Positions 1 through 5,237 of a stretch of DNA of 5,237 nt are shown in pieces. The notes beneath the pieces are model-generated. The model did no database searches. It was not told the DNA's origin and saw only the letters and a program-made list of their open reading frames with translations. A program made the translations under genes and the position numbers. The stretch covers positions 1 to 5,237 of the forward strand of contig JAGVOC010000307.1 in the NCBI GenBank assembly GCA_020052975.1, read 5' to 3'. The stretch's first letter is position 1; every line of letters starts with the position of its first letter. The stretch is from Desulfobacterales bacterium. GTDB taxonomy: Bacteria; Desulfobacterota; Desulfobacteria; Desulfobacterales; RPRI01.

Positions 1-462
1 ATTCCTGTTGCCGGGCGGGCGGCATTTTATGATATTGCAGATATATACCTTGTCCCTTGTAAGATTCATGGCCTCAATTATCTTTGTTAAAAGCTGCCCC
101 GCTTTTCCGACAAAAGGTTCACCCTTCTGGTCTTCGTCATAGCCGGGGCCTTCTCCCACAAATACGAGTTTTGCGACAGGATTCCCGGTTCCAAATACTA
201 TTCTGGTTCGCTCAGCGCACAGCTTGCACCTGCGGCAGTCGCCAAGATCACGGCTTATTTCCTCAAGGTCATCACAGTAAACAAAAGATGCTTTTTCTCC
301 CCAGCCATCTATTATTTTTAATGTTTCCTGAGAGCAATCGAATCCGCTGCAACCCTCACCTGCCATATATTTCAGGGTATTGCTCACCTCTTCAATAAGC
401 CGCCCGGGATCGACGGCGCTTGCCCGGCCCTGTTCATTTTTCAAATCAGAAATTTCCGCCAT
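1..462 (-). CDS. udg: Uracil-DNA glycosylase family 4 (Fe-S type), C-terminus cut by window edge
   Basis: Removes uracil, arising from cytosine deamination, from DNA and so starts base excision repair. The first 154 codons are visible and the frame stays open to base 1. Residues 1 to about 70 are a poorly conserved N-terminal extension. The family core follows: CRRCKLC at 76-82 (C76 and C79 fit the first two 4Fe-4S ligands), the GEGPGYDED active-site motif at 103-111, FVGKAGQLL at 117-125, and [12 protein letters not shown] at 142-153, where C147 fits the third ligand. The fourth Cys and the C-terminal HP motif lie outside the window. ATG at 462 is chosen because an in-frame TGA lies just upstream and an AGAGGT Shine-Dalgarno-like stretch precedes it, although unusually close. 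The gene begins 11 bases after the coaBC stop, so it is probably co-transcribed and perhaps translationally coupled. Family assignment is secure; behaviour of the full protein cannot be judged. Confidence 0.94.
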   Translation of the reverse strand, partial: MAEISDLKNEQGRASAVDPGRLIEEVSNTLKYMAGEGCSGFDCSQETLKIIDGWGEKASFVYCDDLEEISRDLGDCRRCKLCAERTRIVFGTGNPVAKLVFVGEGPGYDEDQKGEPFVGKAGQLLTKIIEAMNLTRDKVYICNIIKCRPPGNRN

Positions 463-473
463 GACCTCTTTTT

Positions 474-1691
474 TCAGCCCCTTTCATTCAAGTTCCGGGC
501 GCCTATCTCAAGTATCCTGTCAAGAAGAACATGCGCAACCATATCTTTGTCCATCAGCGGCAGCTGTTCCTTGTCGCCGTTTCTATAAAAGAGAACAACC
601 TTGTTCGTATCCGTACCAAATCCTGAAGATTTTCCATCAAGAAGATTCCCGACAATCATATCAAGATTTTTCTTAATCAGTTTTTCTTTGGCATTTTTTT
701 CGAGATTTTCGGTCTCTGCTGCAAATCCCACAAGAATCCGGCTATCCTTATTTTTGCCAAGCTTAAGCAATATATCCTCACTTTTCTTTAAGACAAGCAG
801 CGTCTCTTCTTCGCCCTTTTTTATTTTCTGTTTTGCAGCTTCTTTCGGCCTGTAATCGGAAACAGCGGCAGCCTTAATTATAATGTCGGCATCCTTAACA
901 TGATCAAAAACGGCTGCGGCCATATCTTCGGCAGAACCTGTTGTTATTGTTTCAACATTTGCAGGCGGTTTCAGATTTGTCGGGCCCGAAATAAGGAGAA
1001 CGTCCGCTCCCCTGTGTTCCGCGGCCTTTGCAACTGCATATCCCATCTTGCCAGACGATGGGTTGCTGATATATCGTACCGGGTCAAAATGTTCCCTCGT
1101 TGGACCGGCTGTTACCAGAATTCTTTTCCCCTTAAAATCTTTCGGAGTAAGACAGGAAATAAGCCTATCGAGAATATCTTCCGGCTCGGGAAGCCGCCCC
1201 TGACCCGTTGTGCCGCATGCAAGCGCACCTGCATCCGGCTCCACAATCAAATATCCGTCTTTTTTCAGAATATCGATGTTTCTCCGAACTGATATTTTTT
1301 CGTACATGTTTGTATTCATTGACGGACAAACCAGGACAGGACATGTTACGGCAAGGAGAAATGTGCTCAGGGCATCATCTGCTATTCCACATGCGATTTT
1401 TCCGATAATATTGGCAGTAGCAGGAGCAACAACAACGGCATCAGCTTCTTTGGCCCATTCAATATGCCTTATGGAAGCGTTCCCACCCTTTTCAAAAAGG
1501 CATGTGCATACAGGATTGCCGGAAAGCGCCTCAAATGTAAGCGGCCCTATAAAGGAAGCAGCATTTGCGGTCATAATAACCCTTGCTTTCGCCTCCTGCT
1601 TTTTAATAAGCCTTAAAAGCTCGGCGCCTTTATATGCAGCAATACCACCGCTTACTCCAAGAACAATATTTTTATCTTTCAAATATCTCAT
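474..1691 (-). CDS. coaBC: Bifunctional phosphopantothenoylcysteine decarboxylase / phosphopantothenate-cysteine ligase
   Basis: Cytosolic fused enzyme of coenzyme A synthesis. CoaB joins cysteine to 4'-phosphopantothenate using CTP, and FMN-dependent CoaC decarboxylates the product to 4'-phosphopantetheine. The 405 residues match the usual length of about 400. The CoaC half (about 1-185) shows [10 protein letters not shown] at 12-21 for FMN, catalytic His76 in [13 protein letters not shown] at 123-130 with Asn126 (Tyr where many have Trp), and Cys159 in [13 protein letters not shown]. The CoaB half (about 186-405) shows AGPTRE at 195-200, Arg206 and Asn210 in [21 protein letters not shown] at 274-282, and the KIKK active-site lysine at 289. 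Numbering falls within one residue of E. coli. ATG at 1691 is chosen because [16 protein letters not shown] is the normal family start and GGAG lies 5 bases upstream. In-frame starts at 1715 (ATG) and 1736 (TTG) would add repeat-derived residues. It sits between a lipoprotein gene and udg. Confidence 0.97.
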   Translation of the reverse strand: MRYLKDKNIVLGVSGGIAAYKGAELLRLIKKQEAKARVIMTANAASFIGPLTFEALSGNPVCTCLFEKGGNASIRHIEWAKEADAVVVAPATANIIGKIACGIADDALSTFLLAVTCPVLVCPSMNTNMYEKISVRRNIDILKKDGYLIVEPDAGALACGTTGQGRLPEPEDILDRLISCLTPKDFKGKRILVTAGPTREHFDPVRYISNPSSGKMGYAVAKAAEHRGADVLLISGPTNLKPPANVETITTGSAEDMAAAVFDHVKDADIIIKAAAVSDYRPKEAAKQKIKKGEEETLLVLKKSEDILLKLGKNKDSRILVGFAAETENLEKNAKEKLIKKNLDMIVGNLLDGKSSGFGTDTNKVVLFYRNGDKEQLPLMDKDMVAHVLLDRILEIGARNLNERG

Positions 1692-1743
1692 CCCGTCTCC
1701 CGCCTCATGCTTCATGCCTCCCGACGCATGCCTCAAGCCTCAT
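1688..1743 (-). repeat. Imperfect tandem heptamer array (8 units) between lipoprotein gene and coaBC
   Basis: On the minus strand the whole gap divides into seven-base units without gaps. In order these are ATGAGGC, TTGAGGC, ATGCGTC, then GGGAGGC, ATGAAGC, then ATGAGGC, GGGAGAC, and finally GGGATGA. The consensus is (A/G)(T/G)GAGGC. The first unit starts 2 bases after the lipoprotein stop codon and the last contains the coaBC ATG. Because seven is not a multiple of three, gain or loss of one unit would change which upstream starts are in frame with coaBC. The array is directly visible; any regulatory role is inference. Confidence 0.75.
1695..1701 (-). promoter_or_regulatory. Ribosome binding site of coaBC, made from a repeat unit
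   Basis: Read on the minus strand, GGGAGAC gives a GGAG core at 1700-1697, 5 bases before the ATG at 1691. This supports the 405-residue start over the upstream in-frame starts, whose GAGG or GGAGG stretches sit only one base from the start codon. The same seven bases are one unit of the heptamer array across this gap. Confidence 0.65.
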
Positions 1744-1745
1744 AC

Positions 1746-2231
1746 CTACTTCAATAATCCACGCGCACCTTCTGTTACAGTCGGTGCAACCCATATTTCC
1801 ACACCGGTGGAAAACTTGCCGTCAGTTATATTGATAACGCACCATCTGTTTTCCTTTTGAAACAACATTACAGTCCTCGGCGACTTGAACGAAACAATAA
1901 GTTTCCAGTTGTCTTTTGTCATGTTCTCTTCAAAAAAAGCGCATAGAGAACTGACGTCAACCCTTCCACTCAGTGCAAGCACACCTGCCGAAAAGCCGGG
2001 CGCGCTATATACAAAAGAAGAATCCTTGTCTATTTTAAGTTCTTTCGGAATAAGAACATCTCCAAAATCATAATATACCGGCACATCTTTTTTTTCTTTT
2101 GAGACAGATGCAGTAGAAAAAGAATCTTTATCTTTCATTTTCAACGTAGAACACCCGGTAAACAGCAACAAAATGGCTGTAAGCATGGAAACATATGCAA
2201 AAACATTATTAACCCGCTGATTTCTGATCAT
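1746..2231 (-). CDS. Small lipoprotein of unknown function
   Basis: A 161-residue protein with a type II signal peptide. There are basic residues at R3 and R6, a hydrophobic stretch at about 10-24, and a lipobox-like LFTGC with the lipidated Cys at 27 (Phe at -3 is less usual than Leu). The mature part begins with a charged KMKDKD linker. A domain of about 105 residues follows, rich in alternating hydrophobic residues and including GFSAGVLALSGRVDVSSL, FFEENM and NWKLI, consistent with a compact alpha/beta fold. It is probably anchored in a membrane facing the periplasm. ATG at 2231 is chosen over the TTG at 2264 because AAGGAGG lies 5 bases upstream and this start gives a normal-length signal peptide. 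I do not recognise the family by name. It precedes coaBC with a 54-base gap and is likely co-transcribed, but nothing visible links it to coenzyme A synthesis. Confidence 0.82.
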   Translation of the reverse strand: MIRNQRVNNVFAYVSMLTAILLLFTGCSTLKMKDKDSFSTASVSKEKKDVPVYYDFGDVLIPKELKIDKDSSFVYSAPGFSAGVLALSGRVDVSSLCAFFEENMTKDNWKLIVSFKSPRTVMLFQKENRWCVINITDGKFSTGVEIWVAPTVTEGARGLLK

Positions 2232-2236
2232 TTTCG

Positions 2237-2243
2237 CCTCCTT
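2237..2243 (-). promoter_or_regulatory. Ribosome binding site of the lipoprotein gene
   Basis: Minus-strand AAGGAGG is a near-perfect Shine-Dalgarno sequence, 5 bases before the ATG at 2231. It fixes the start there and excludes the longer frame opening with TTG at 2264, which would place a charged stretch before the signal peptide. Confidence 0.8.
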
Positions 2244-2332
2244 AAAGTTTAAACCTATTGTCAATAAATATATGCTGAGAAAACAGATAATTATTCAGTG
2301 CACCCTTTGGTTCCATCTCTCACCATCTTTTT

Positions 2333-2367
2333 GAAGCTCCCTGCCGCAAGCAACGATTAATGCGCTC
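2333..2367 (+). repeat. Decayed copy of a GC-rich intergenic repeat (copy A)
   Basis: The block opens with AAGCTCCCTGCCGCAAGC and continues to ATGCGCTCGC. It resembles the sequence at 3342-3410, which has AAGCTCCCCGAAGCAAGC and later TTCGCTCGC, and another ATGCGCTCGC at 3465-3474. The shared pieces are in the same order and orientation, so this looks like one repeat family with both copies eroded. The palindromic arms are largely lost here. Confidence 0.45.
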
Positions 2368-2371
2368 GCCT

Positions 2372-2386
2372 TTCCGGTCACCGGAA
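2372..2386. repeat. 15-base palindrome
   Basis: TTCCGGTCACCGGAA consists of two perfect 7-base arms around a single C. It could be a protein binding site or the tip of an eroded hairpin repeat. No T-tract follows on either side, so it does not look like a terminator. Confidence 0.5.
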
Positions 2387-2416
2387 TCCTTGAACCCCTG
2401 ACCCCTTGAATTCTGG
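2385..2416 (+). repeat. Four imperfect tandem octamers
   Basis: The units AATCCTTG, AACCCCTG, ACCCCTTG and AATTCTGG follow without gaps; the consensus is AAYCCYTG. The middle two units are closest to each other. This is a second short-period repeat, distinct in unit length and sequence from the heptamer array at 1688-1743. Its function is unknown. Confidence 0.5.
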
Positions 2417-2818
2417 TACAAGCATCAACTCTTTTGGAATGATCCAATAATCACTATATTAACACAAACAGGTTGGATATGGCAATAAACTTGGAAGTTT
2501 GGTACAAAATAAATAGAATGAGGAGAACGCATCCCGGAACTGATGTCTGAATATCATATTTGATAGACTCACTTCAGGAATAGGCTTAACTGCCCTCGGC
2601 CCGTTGACGGACTTTTTACAAATCCATCATATTTTACCACTTGAATTTTGATATTCTATCTGTTATTCGCTATCCGGATTCATAATACAGAGATCTTTGA
2701 AGAACATCCAATTTTACCCAAGTATAAGGAAGGCGATAATTTGAACCACAGGAATACATTTAAGTATTTCGAGGATTAAAATTTGAGTCTGACGCAATAA
2801 TCGGGCAAAAGGGGGTGT

Positions 2819-2824
2819 TATACA
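2819..2824 (+). promoter_or_regulatory. Possible -10 element of the tRNA promoter
   Basis: TATACA lies 27 bases before the mature tRNA 5' end, which would give a leader of about 20 bases. No good -35 hexamer is found 16-18 bases upstream, so this is only a weak candidate. Confidence 0.25.
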
Positions 2825-2851
2825 AAGGTCTCAATACAGCTTTCATAAAAT

Positions 2852-2927
2852 GCCCCCGTAGCTCAGTGGATAGAGCAACGGATTCCTAATCCGTTGGCCG
2901 CAGGTCCGATTCCTGCCGGGGGTACCA
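2852..2927 (+). tRNA. tRNA-Arg (anticodon CCT), with encoded CCA
   Basis: A 76-base cloverleaf that reads the AGG codon. The acceptor stem GCCCCCG pairs with CGGGGGT, with a G.U pair at 1-72. The D stem is GCTC/GAGC with an 8-base loop containing GG and A20, an arginine identity base. The anticodon stem is ACGGA/TCCGT with loop TTCCTAA, placing CCT at 2885-2887, and the variable loop is 5 bases. The T stem is GCAGG/CCTGC. A73 is followed by an encoded CCA. All stems pair. The oddity is the T loop TCCGATT, where position 55 (base 2906) is C rather than the near-universal T converted to pseudouridine. The gene stands alone, with no tRNA or rRNA neighbour, and is followed by a terminator and a direct repeat suggestive of past integration. 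Confidence 0.95.
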
Positions 2928-2939
2928 ATAAAATCAAGG

Positions 2940-2970
2940 GGGTTAGCTGACATTGGCTAAGCCTTTTTTT
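2940..2970 (+). terminator. Rho-independent terminator of the tRNA gene
   Basis: TTAGC at 2943-2947 pairs with GCTAA at 2956-2960, extended inward by two G.U pairs and outward by two G-C pairs after one G-G mismatch. Seven T residues follow at 2964-2970. It lies 12 bases after the CCA end, as expected for a tRNA terminator. Confidence 0.7.
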
Positions 2971-2984
2971 CTTTAATTTCGTGG

Positions 2985-3006
2985 ATTGTGCCCAAAATTG
3001 TGCCCA
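2985..3006 (+). repeat. 10-base direct repeat ATTGTGCCCA x2, possible integration-site remnant
   Basis: ATTGTGCCCA occurs at 2985-2994 and 2997-3006, 12 bases apart start to start. Closely spaced direct repeats just past a tRNA 3' end are typical of recombinase arm-binding sites beside integrated elements. No integrase gene follows in the window, so this would be a scar or a vacant site. The repeat is seen; the role is inference. Confidence 0.4.
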
Positions 3007-3186
3007 TTTGCGTTTGTCAGGCAAAAGCTATTCAGCTGCAAAATTAATATATTACATCAATACTGTTACAATCTGACTGCGATGGTACAATGTTTCTAAA
3101 TATGGTTCTGCAGGTGGATATCACACACACTTTTTCTTTTCTTGATCCGGAATGCTTTTTAAGGACACACCCGAAAGGCTGTTAAC

Positions 3187-3208
3187 GATATGACCATTAT
3201 GGTATATC
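3187..3208. repeat. Inverted repeat with 10-base arms
   Basis: The left arm is GATAT then ACCAT with one bulged G (3192) between them; the right arm ATGGTATATC matches it perfectly, with a single T between the arms. The A+T-rich, near-palindromic form resembles an operator, but no gene start lies close downstream. Confidence 0.4.
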
Positions 3209-3341
3209 TTACACAAAACATATGCTGAAATATGCAAGGCGCTGGGAAAGCCCAGTTGCGGGAACTTTTCAGGACAACACCTACGATGACTTGCTTATTT
3301 ATTTATCATACTTAACTTACTCTTTGTTGAATATCGAATTT

Positions 3342-3474
3342 AAGCTCCCCGAAGCAAGCTATGGGGAATCTTCGACCGTAGGGAATAGCGTCTATTTTTA
3401 ATTCGCTCGCTAACCCCGTCGTAAGTACGCCCGCCATGCTGATTGGCGAGACCTTCAGCTGGGAATGCGCTCGC
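3342..3474 (+). repeat. Eroded GC-rich hairpin repeats (copy B)
   Basis: The first hairpin, at 3347-3366, pairs CCCC with GGGG and AAGC with GCTA-like sequence around an AA loop, with one A-A mismatch and one G.T pair. A second block at 3404-3433 reads TTCGCTCGC, then CCCCGTCGTAAG and CGCCCG, and looks like a mutated CCCCGCCGC-AA-GCGGCGGGG hairpin. ATGCGCTCGC recurs at 3465-3474. Similar pieces occur at 2333-2367. Comparable intergenic hairpins are, from memory, frequent in Desulfobacteria genomes. Confidence 0.5.
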
Positions 3475-3514
3475 TGTTTAGGTTCAACTCCATCTCAAAC
3501 AGGTTATATAAGGT

Positions 3515-4525
3515 ATGGTAAAGAAAATAAGGAAAGGGCTCATATTCGCCAAAAAATCAATTGCTCAAATTTATCAGCCAGTTTGTCAGCCGGCCGTTTG
3601 GCCTGGGGTTTTCAATCCCCTGCGAAGAGTTCCAAAATCCGGATTGAACTTAAATGTCATGAGTTTTAATATTCGGCGCGGGACGGCGAGAGACGGCAAA
3701 AATCACTGGATATTTCGTCGTAACCGGGTAAGCGAACTTCTGAATCATTATCGCCCGGATGTTTTAGGTCTACAGGAAGCGTTGGACTTTCAAACATCAG
3801 AAATCCGCACCATGCTTCCCGGATATGAGAAGATTGGTAGTGGAAGTTTGGGTGGCAGCAAAGGGTTGTTCAATGCTATTTTTTATGATGCGGAACGGTT
3901 CTTCCCATCTGAGGAGGGCACCTTCTGGTTTTCAGATAAACCCGATATTCCGGGGTCAAAGGGGTGGGGGAACATCCTCCCGCGAACATGTACCTGGGTG
4001 CGCCTGATTGAAAAAGGCTCAAAGCAGGCTTTTTATTTTTATAATGTTCATCTGGATCATATTTCCCAGCGTTCGCGAAAAAATAGCGTCGTTTTTTTGA
4101 CCCAGTTTATTCATATGCGGTCTTCTCCGGATCCTTTTGTACTGACAGGTGATTTTAATGCGAGAGAAAAGAGTACGCCCATACAATATTTAAAAGGTAA
4201 AATTCATTTAAGAATCAAAACAAAAGGGAGTGTGTTAAATCCCGAACCATTAATGGACACCTTTCGGGTACGATATCCAAGTGGTCGACATGTCGCTACC
4301 TTTCACGGGTTTCGCAGTTATTTTTTCCGGTTCAAATTTGACTATATTTTTGTCCCCTCTTATGTCCGGGTCAAAGACGCAATAATTATTCAACCGCAAT
4401 GGAAAAAATGTTACCCCTCTGACCATTTCCCGCTGTTTACCCACATTGATTTGTCTGTAATCTCTGCTTCTGCAAATTCCGGCGCTTTTATTGAAAAAGA
4501 TGAAAAGGATATGACCGATGAATAG
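3515..4525 (+). CDS. Endonuclease/exonuclease/phosphatase (EEP) superfamily hydrolase
   Basis: Metal-dependent phosphoesterase of the EEP fold; its substrate (nucleic acid, phospholipid or another phosphoester) cannot be told from sequence. 336 residues. Motifs in order: MSFNIRRGT at 49-57 (Asn52), VLGLQEALDFQ at 83-93 (Glu88, metal ligand), a family block with GTFWFSDKPDIPGSKGWG at 135-152, YNVHLDHISQRSR at 176-188 (His179, Asp181), LTGDFNARE at 210-218 (Asp213, Asn215), KFDYIFVP at 274-281 (Asp276), and YPSDHFPLF at 300-308 (Asp303, His304). All catalytic positions are present, so it is probably active. There is no clear signal peptide or membrane segment. ATG at 3515 directly follows an in-frame stop and has only a weak AAGG upstream. 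The first 48 residues precede the conserved domain, and Met49 is an alternative start, also without a good ribosome binding site. It ends 34 bases from the convergent phospholipase D gene. Confidence 0.92.
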   Translation: MVKKIRKGLIFAKKSIAQIYQPVCQPAVWPGVFNPLRRVPKSGLNLNVMSFNIRRGTARDGKNHWIFRRNRVSELLNHYRPDVLGLQEALDFQTSEIRTMLPGYEKIGSGSLGGSKGLFNAIFYDAERFFPSEEGTFWFSDKPDIPGSKGWGNILPRTCTWVRLIEKGSKQAFYFYNVHLDHISQRSRKNSVVFLTQFIHMRSSPDPFVLTGDFNAREKSTPIQYLKGKIHLRIKTKGSVLNPEPLMDTFRVRYPSGRHVATFHGFRSYFFRFKFDYIFVPSYVRVKDAIIIQPQWKKCYPSDHFPLFTHIDLSVISASANSGAFIEKDEKDMTDE

Positions 4526-4559
4526 GTGCGATATAAAAATAAACCACCTTAGGGTTATC

Positions 4560-5237
4560 TTACATCCAATTGGAAAATAAGTGCACAAACCACTCACTGA
4601 TCGTTTGGAACAAAGGTCTTTTTTTCCACTCATCCCATTGAATCTGCTTGGAATCCGCAAGGTCCCCTACAAACATCTTCTCCATTTCGACGGCAAACTC
4701 GTGACTCAGGATAACCGCATTCACCTCGTCATTGCTTAATAAGCTCAGGTAGTCCATGTTGGTTGAGCCGACTGTTGACCAGACCTTGTCAACCACCGCG
4801 GTTTTCGCGTGCAGCAGGGAAGTACTGTGCTCGTATAACTTCACTCCCGATTTCAAAAGCTTGGAATAATAATACCTCTGTGCATATAATGCCAGCTGAG
4901 AATCGGTGATCCCGGGGAGAATGATCTTTACGTCAACACCGCGCTCAGCAGCATCAGTAAGGGCCTTTAATATCTGGTCGTCAGGGATAAAATAGGAATT
5001 CGTCATGTGAATCGAAGACTCTGCGAATGAGATGGCCGACACATACACAATAAAAGGGGTCCTGTTGGTTTCTCCCGGGGTGCTGCCTATCACTCGCACC
5101 AGGGCATTACCCTCTTCTTTCAGATCAGGGAAATAGTTCCGTTCGGAAAGTTCCGGTCCCTTCTGCTTCTGCCAGGTGTCAAGAAAGAGCTTCTGGAATT
5201 CGGCCACGGCCGGGCCTTCAATTTGAATGTCTGTGTC
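4560..5237 (-). CDS. cls: Cardiolipin synthase / phospholipase D family protein, C-terminal part
   Basis: Membrane-phospholipid enzyme of the two-HKD phospholipase D superfamily. Cardiolipin synthases of this type join phosphatidylglycerol to another phospholipid. The last 225 codons are visible. The frame is open to the right edge and already matches the family at its first residues (DTDIQIEGPAVAEFQKLF, the stretch after the first HKD motif), so the GTG at 5207 is not the start. The second catalytic motif is complete: HAKTAVVD at fragment residues 143-150, followed by GSTNMD at 157-162 and NDEVNAVIL. SIHMTNSYFIPD and RGVDVKIILPG are also typical. The tail, with KRPLF and an aromatic end WFVHLFSNWM, is the usual cardiolipin-synthase terminus. 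The first HKD motif and any N-terminal membrane segments lie outside the window. It converges on the EEP gene. ClsA, ClsB or another subtype cannot be decided from this part. Confidence 0.9.
   Translation of the reverse strand, partial: DTDIQIEGPAVAEFQKLFLDTWQKQKGPELSERNYFPDLKEEGNALVRVIGSTPGETNRTPFIVYVSAISFAESSIHMTNSYFIPDDQILKALTDAAERGVDVKIILPGITDSQLALYAQRYYYSKLLKSGVKLYEHSTSLLHAKTAVVDKVWSTVGSTNMDYLSLLSNDEVNAVILSHEFAVEMEKMFVGDLADSKQIQWDEWKKRPLFQTISEWFVHLFSNWM

Larger units (their letters stand above)
2232..2851. other. Intergenic stretch with repeats, no supported gene
   Basis: About 620 bases between the lipoprotein start and the tRNA gene. No frame carries a convincing start and ribosome binding site. 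It holds, in order, a decayed hairpin-type repeat near 2333-2367, a 15-base palindrome at 2372-2386, four octamer units at 2385-2416, and a possible dispersed element near 2603-2630. The region should contain promoters for the minus-strand operon and the tRNA, but only a weak -10-like TATATT upstream of the former and TATACA upstream of the latter are visible. Base composition looks more A+T rich than the flanking genes. Confidence 0.6.
2928..3514. other. Intergenic stretch with repeats, no supported gene
   Basis: About 590 bases between the tRNA and the EEP hydrolase gene. It holds the tRNA terminator, the ATTGTGCCCA pair, an inverted repeat at 3187-3208, a small CTGGG-AAAG-CCCAG hairpin at 3242-3255, and eroded GC-rich repeats at 3342-3474. 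A 59-codon frame at 3222-3401 has no ribosome binding site and ends inside a repeat, so it is not called. No recognisable integrase remnant was seen on either strand. Confidence 0.6.

Noticed and set aside
1210..1860. 216-codon frame on the plus strand opposite coaBC
   Set aside because: Antisense shadow of coaBC and the lipoprotein gene; those genes carry clear conserved motifs and this frame has none.
2259..2264. Perfect TTGACA on the minus strand upstream of the lipoprotein gene
   Set aside because: A -10 box at 16-18 bases would fall in the ribosome binding site; TTTAAA lies too close. Not usable as a promoter for the ATG at 2231.
2648..2779. 43-codon open stretch on the plus strand starting at TTG
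   Set aside because: No ATG or ribosome binding site and no recognised family; kept only as a possible repeat or remnant.
3222..3401. 59-codon ATG frame on the plus strand before the EEP gene
   Set aside because: No ribosome binding site, no recognisable domain, and the last third runs through the eroded hairpin repeat; most likely a chance frame.
3436..3669. 77-codon frame on the plus strand
   Set aside because: Mostly overlaps the EEP gene in another frame and starts inside repeat sequence; it lacks any family similarity.
4526..4559. Shared bidirectional terminator between the convergent genes
   Set aside because: Only a 4-base AACC/GGTT pairing is visible and there is no strong stem or T-tract, so no terminator is called.
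4250..4660. 136-codon frame on the minus strand between the EEP and phospholipase D genes
   Set aside because: Covers the ends of two well supported genes in the wrong frame; no motif or start signal.

Overview
This window looks like an ordinary bacterial chromosome segment of moderate G+C. The protein families, the coaBC-udg order and the style of the short intergenic repeats point to an anaerobic Deltaproteobacterium (Desulfobacterota, sulfate-reducer type). That assignment is inference; no taxonomic marker gene is present. Five protein genes are supported (two cut by the window edges), plus one tRNA gene.

Left third (1-2231, minus strand): a compact three-gene run. In transcription order it holds a small lipoprotein of unknown function (1746-2231), coaBC (474-1691, two central steps of coenzyme A synthesis), and a family 4 Fe-S uracil-DNA glycosylase (462 down to 1, running off the left edge). 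The gaps are 54 and 11 bases, so co-transcription is likely. The first gap is filled by an imperfect tandem array of a 7-base unit, which also supplies the coaBC ribosome binding site and start codon.

Middle (2232-3514): two intergenic stretches on either side of an isolated tRNA-Arg(CCT) gene at 2852-2927. The tRNA folds well but has C instead of the near-universal T at position 55. It is followed by a hairpin plus T-tract terminator and then a 10-base direct repeat (ATTGTGCCCA twice), which is reminiscent of an old integration site, although no integrase is present. The stretches hold short-period repeats, decayed GC-rich hairpin repeats and inverted repeats, but no convincing gene.

Right third (3515-5237): an endonuclease/exonuclease/phosphatase (EEP) superfamily hydrolase on the plus strand, converging on the C-terminal part of a phospholipase D/cardiolipin-synthase type enzyme on the minus strand (4560 to beyond 5237). 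Only 34 bases separate their stop codons. An EEP protein beside a cardiolipin synthase recalls the ybhP-clsB pairing of E. coli, but the orientation and EEP subfamily differ.

I found no CRISPR array, transposase, complete mobile element or convincing new multi-gene system. The main points of interest are the heptamer array at the coaBC start, the variant tRNA T-loop and the repeat mosaic around the tRNA.
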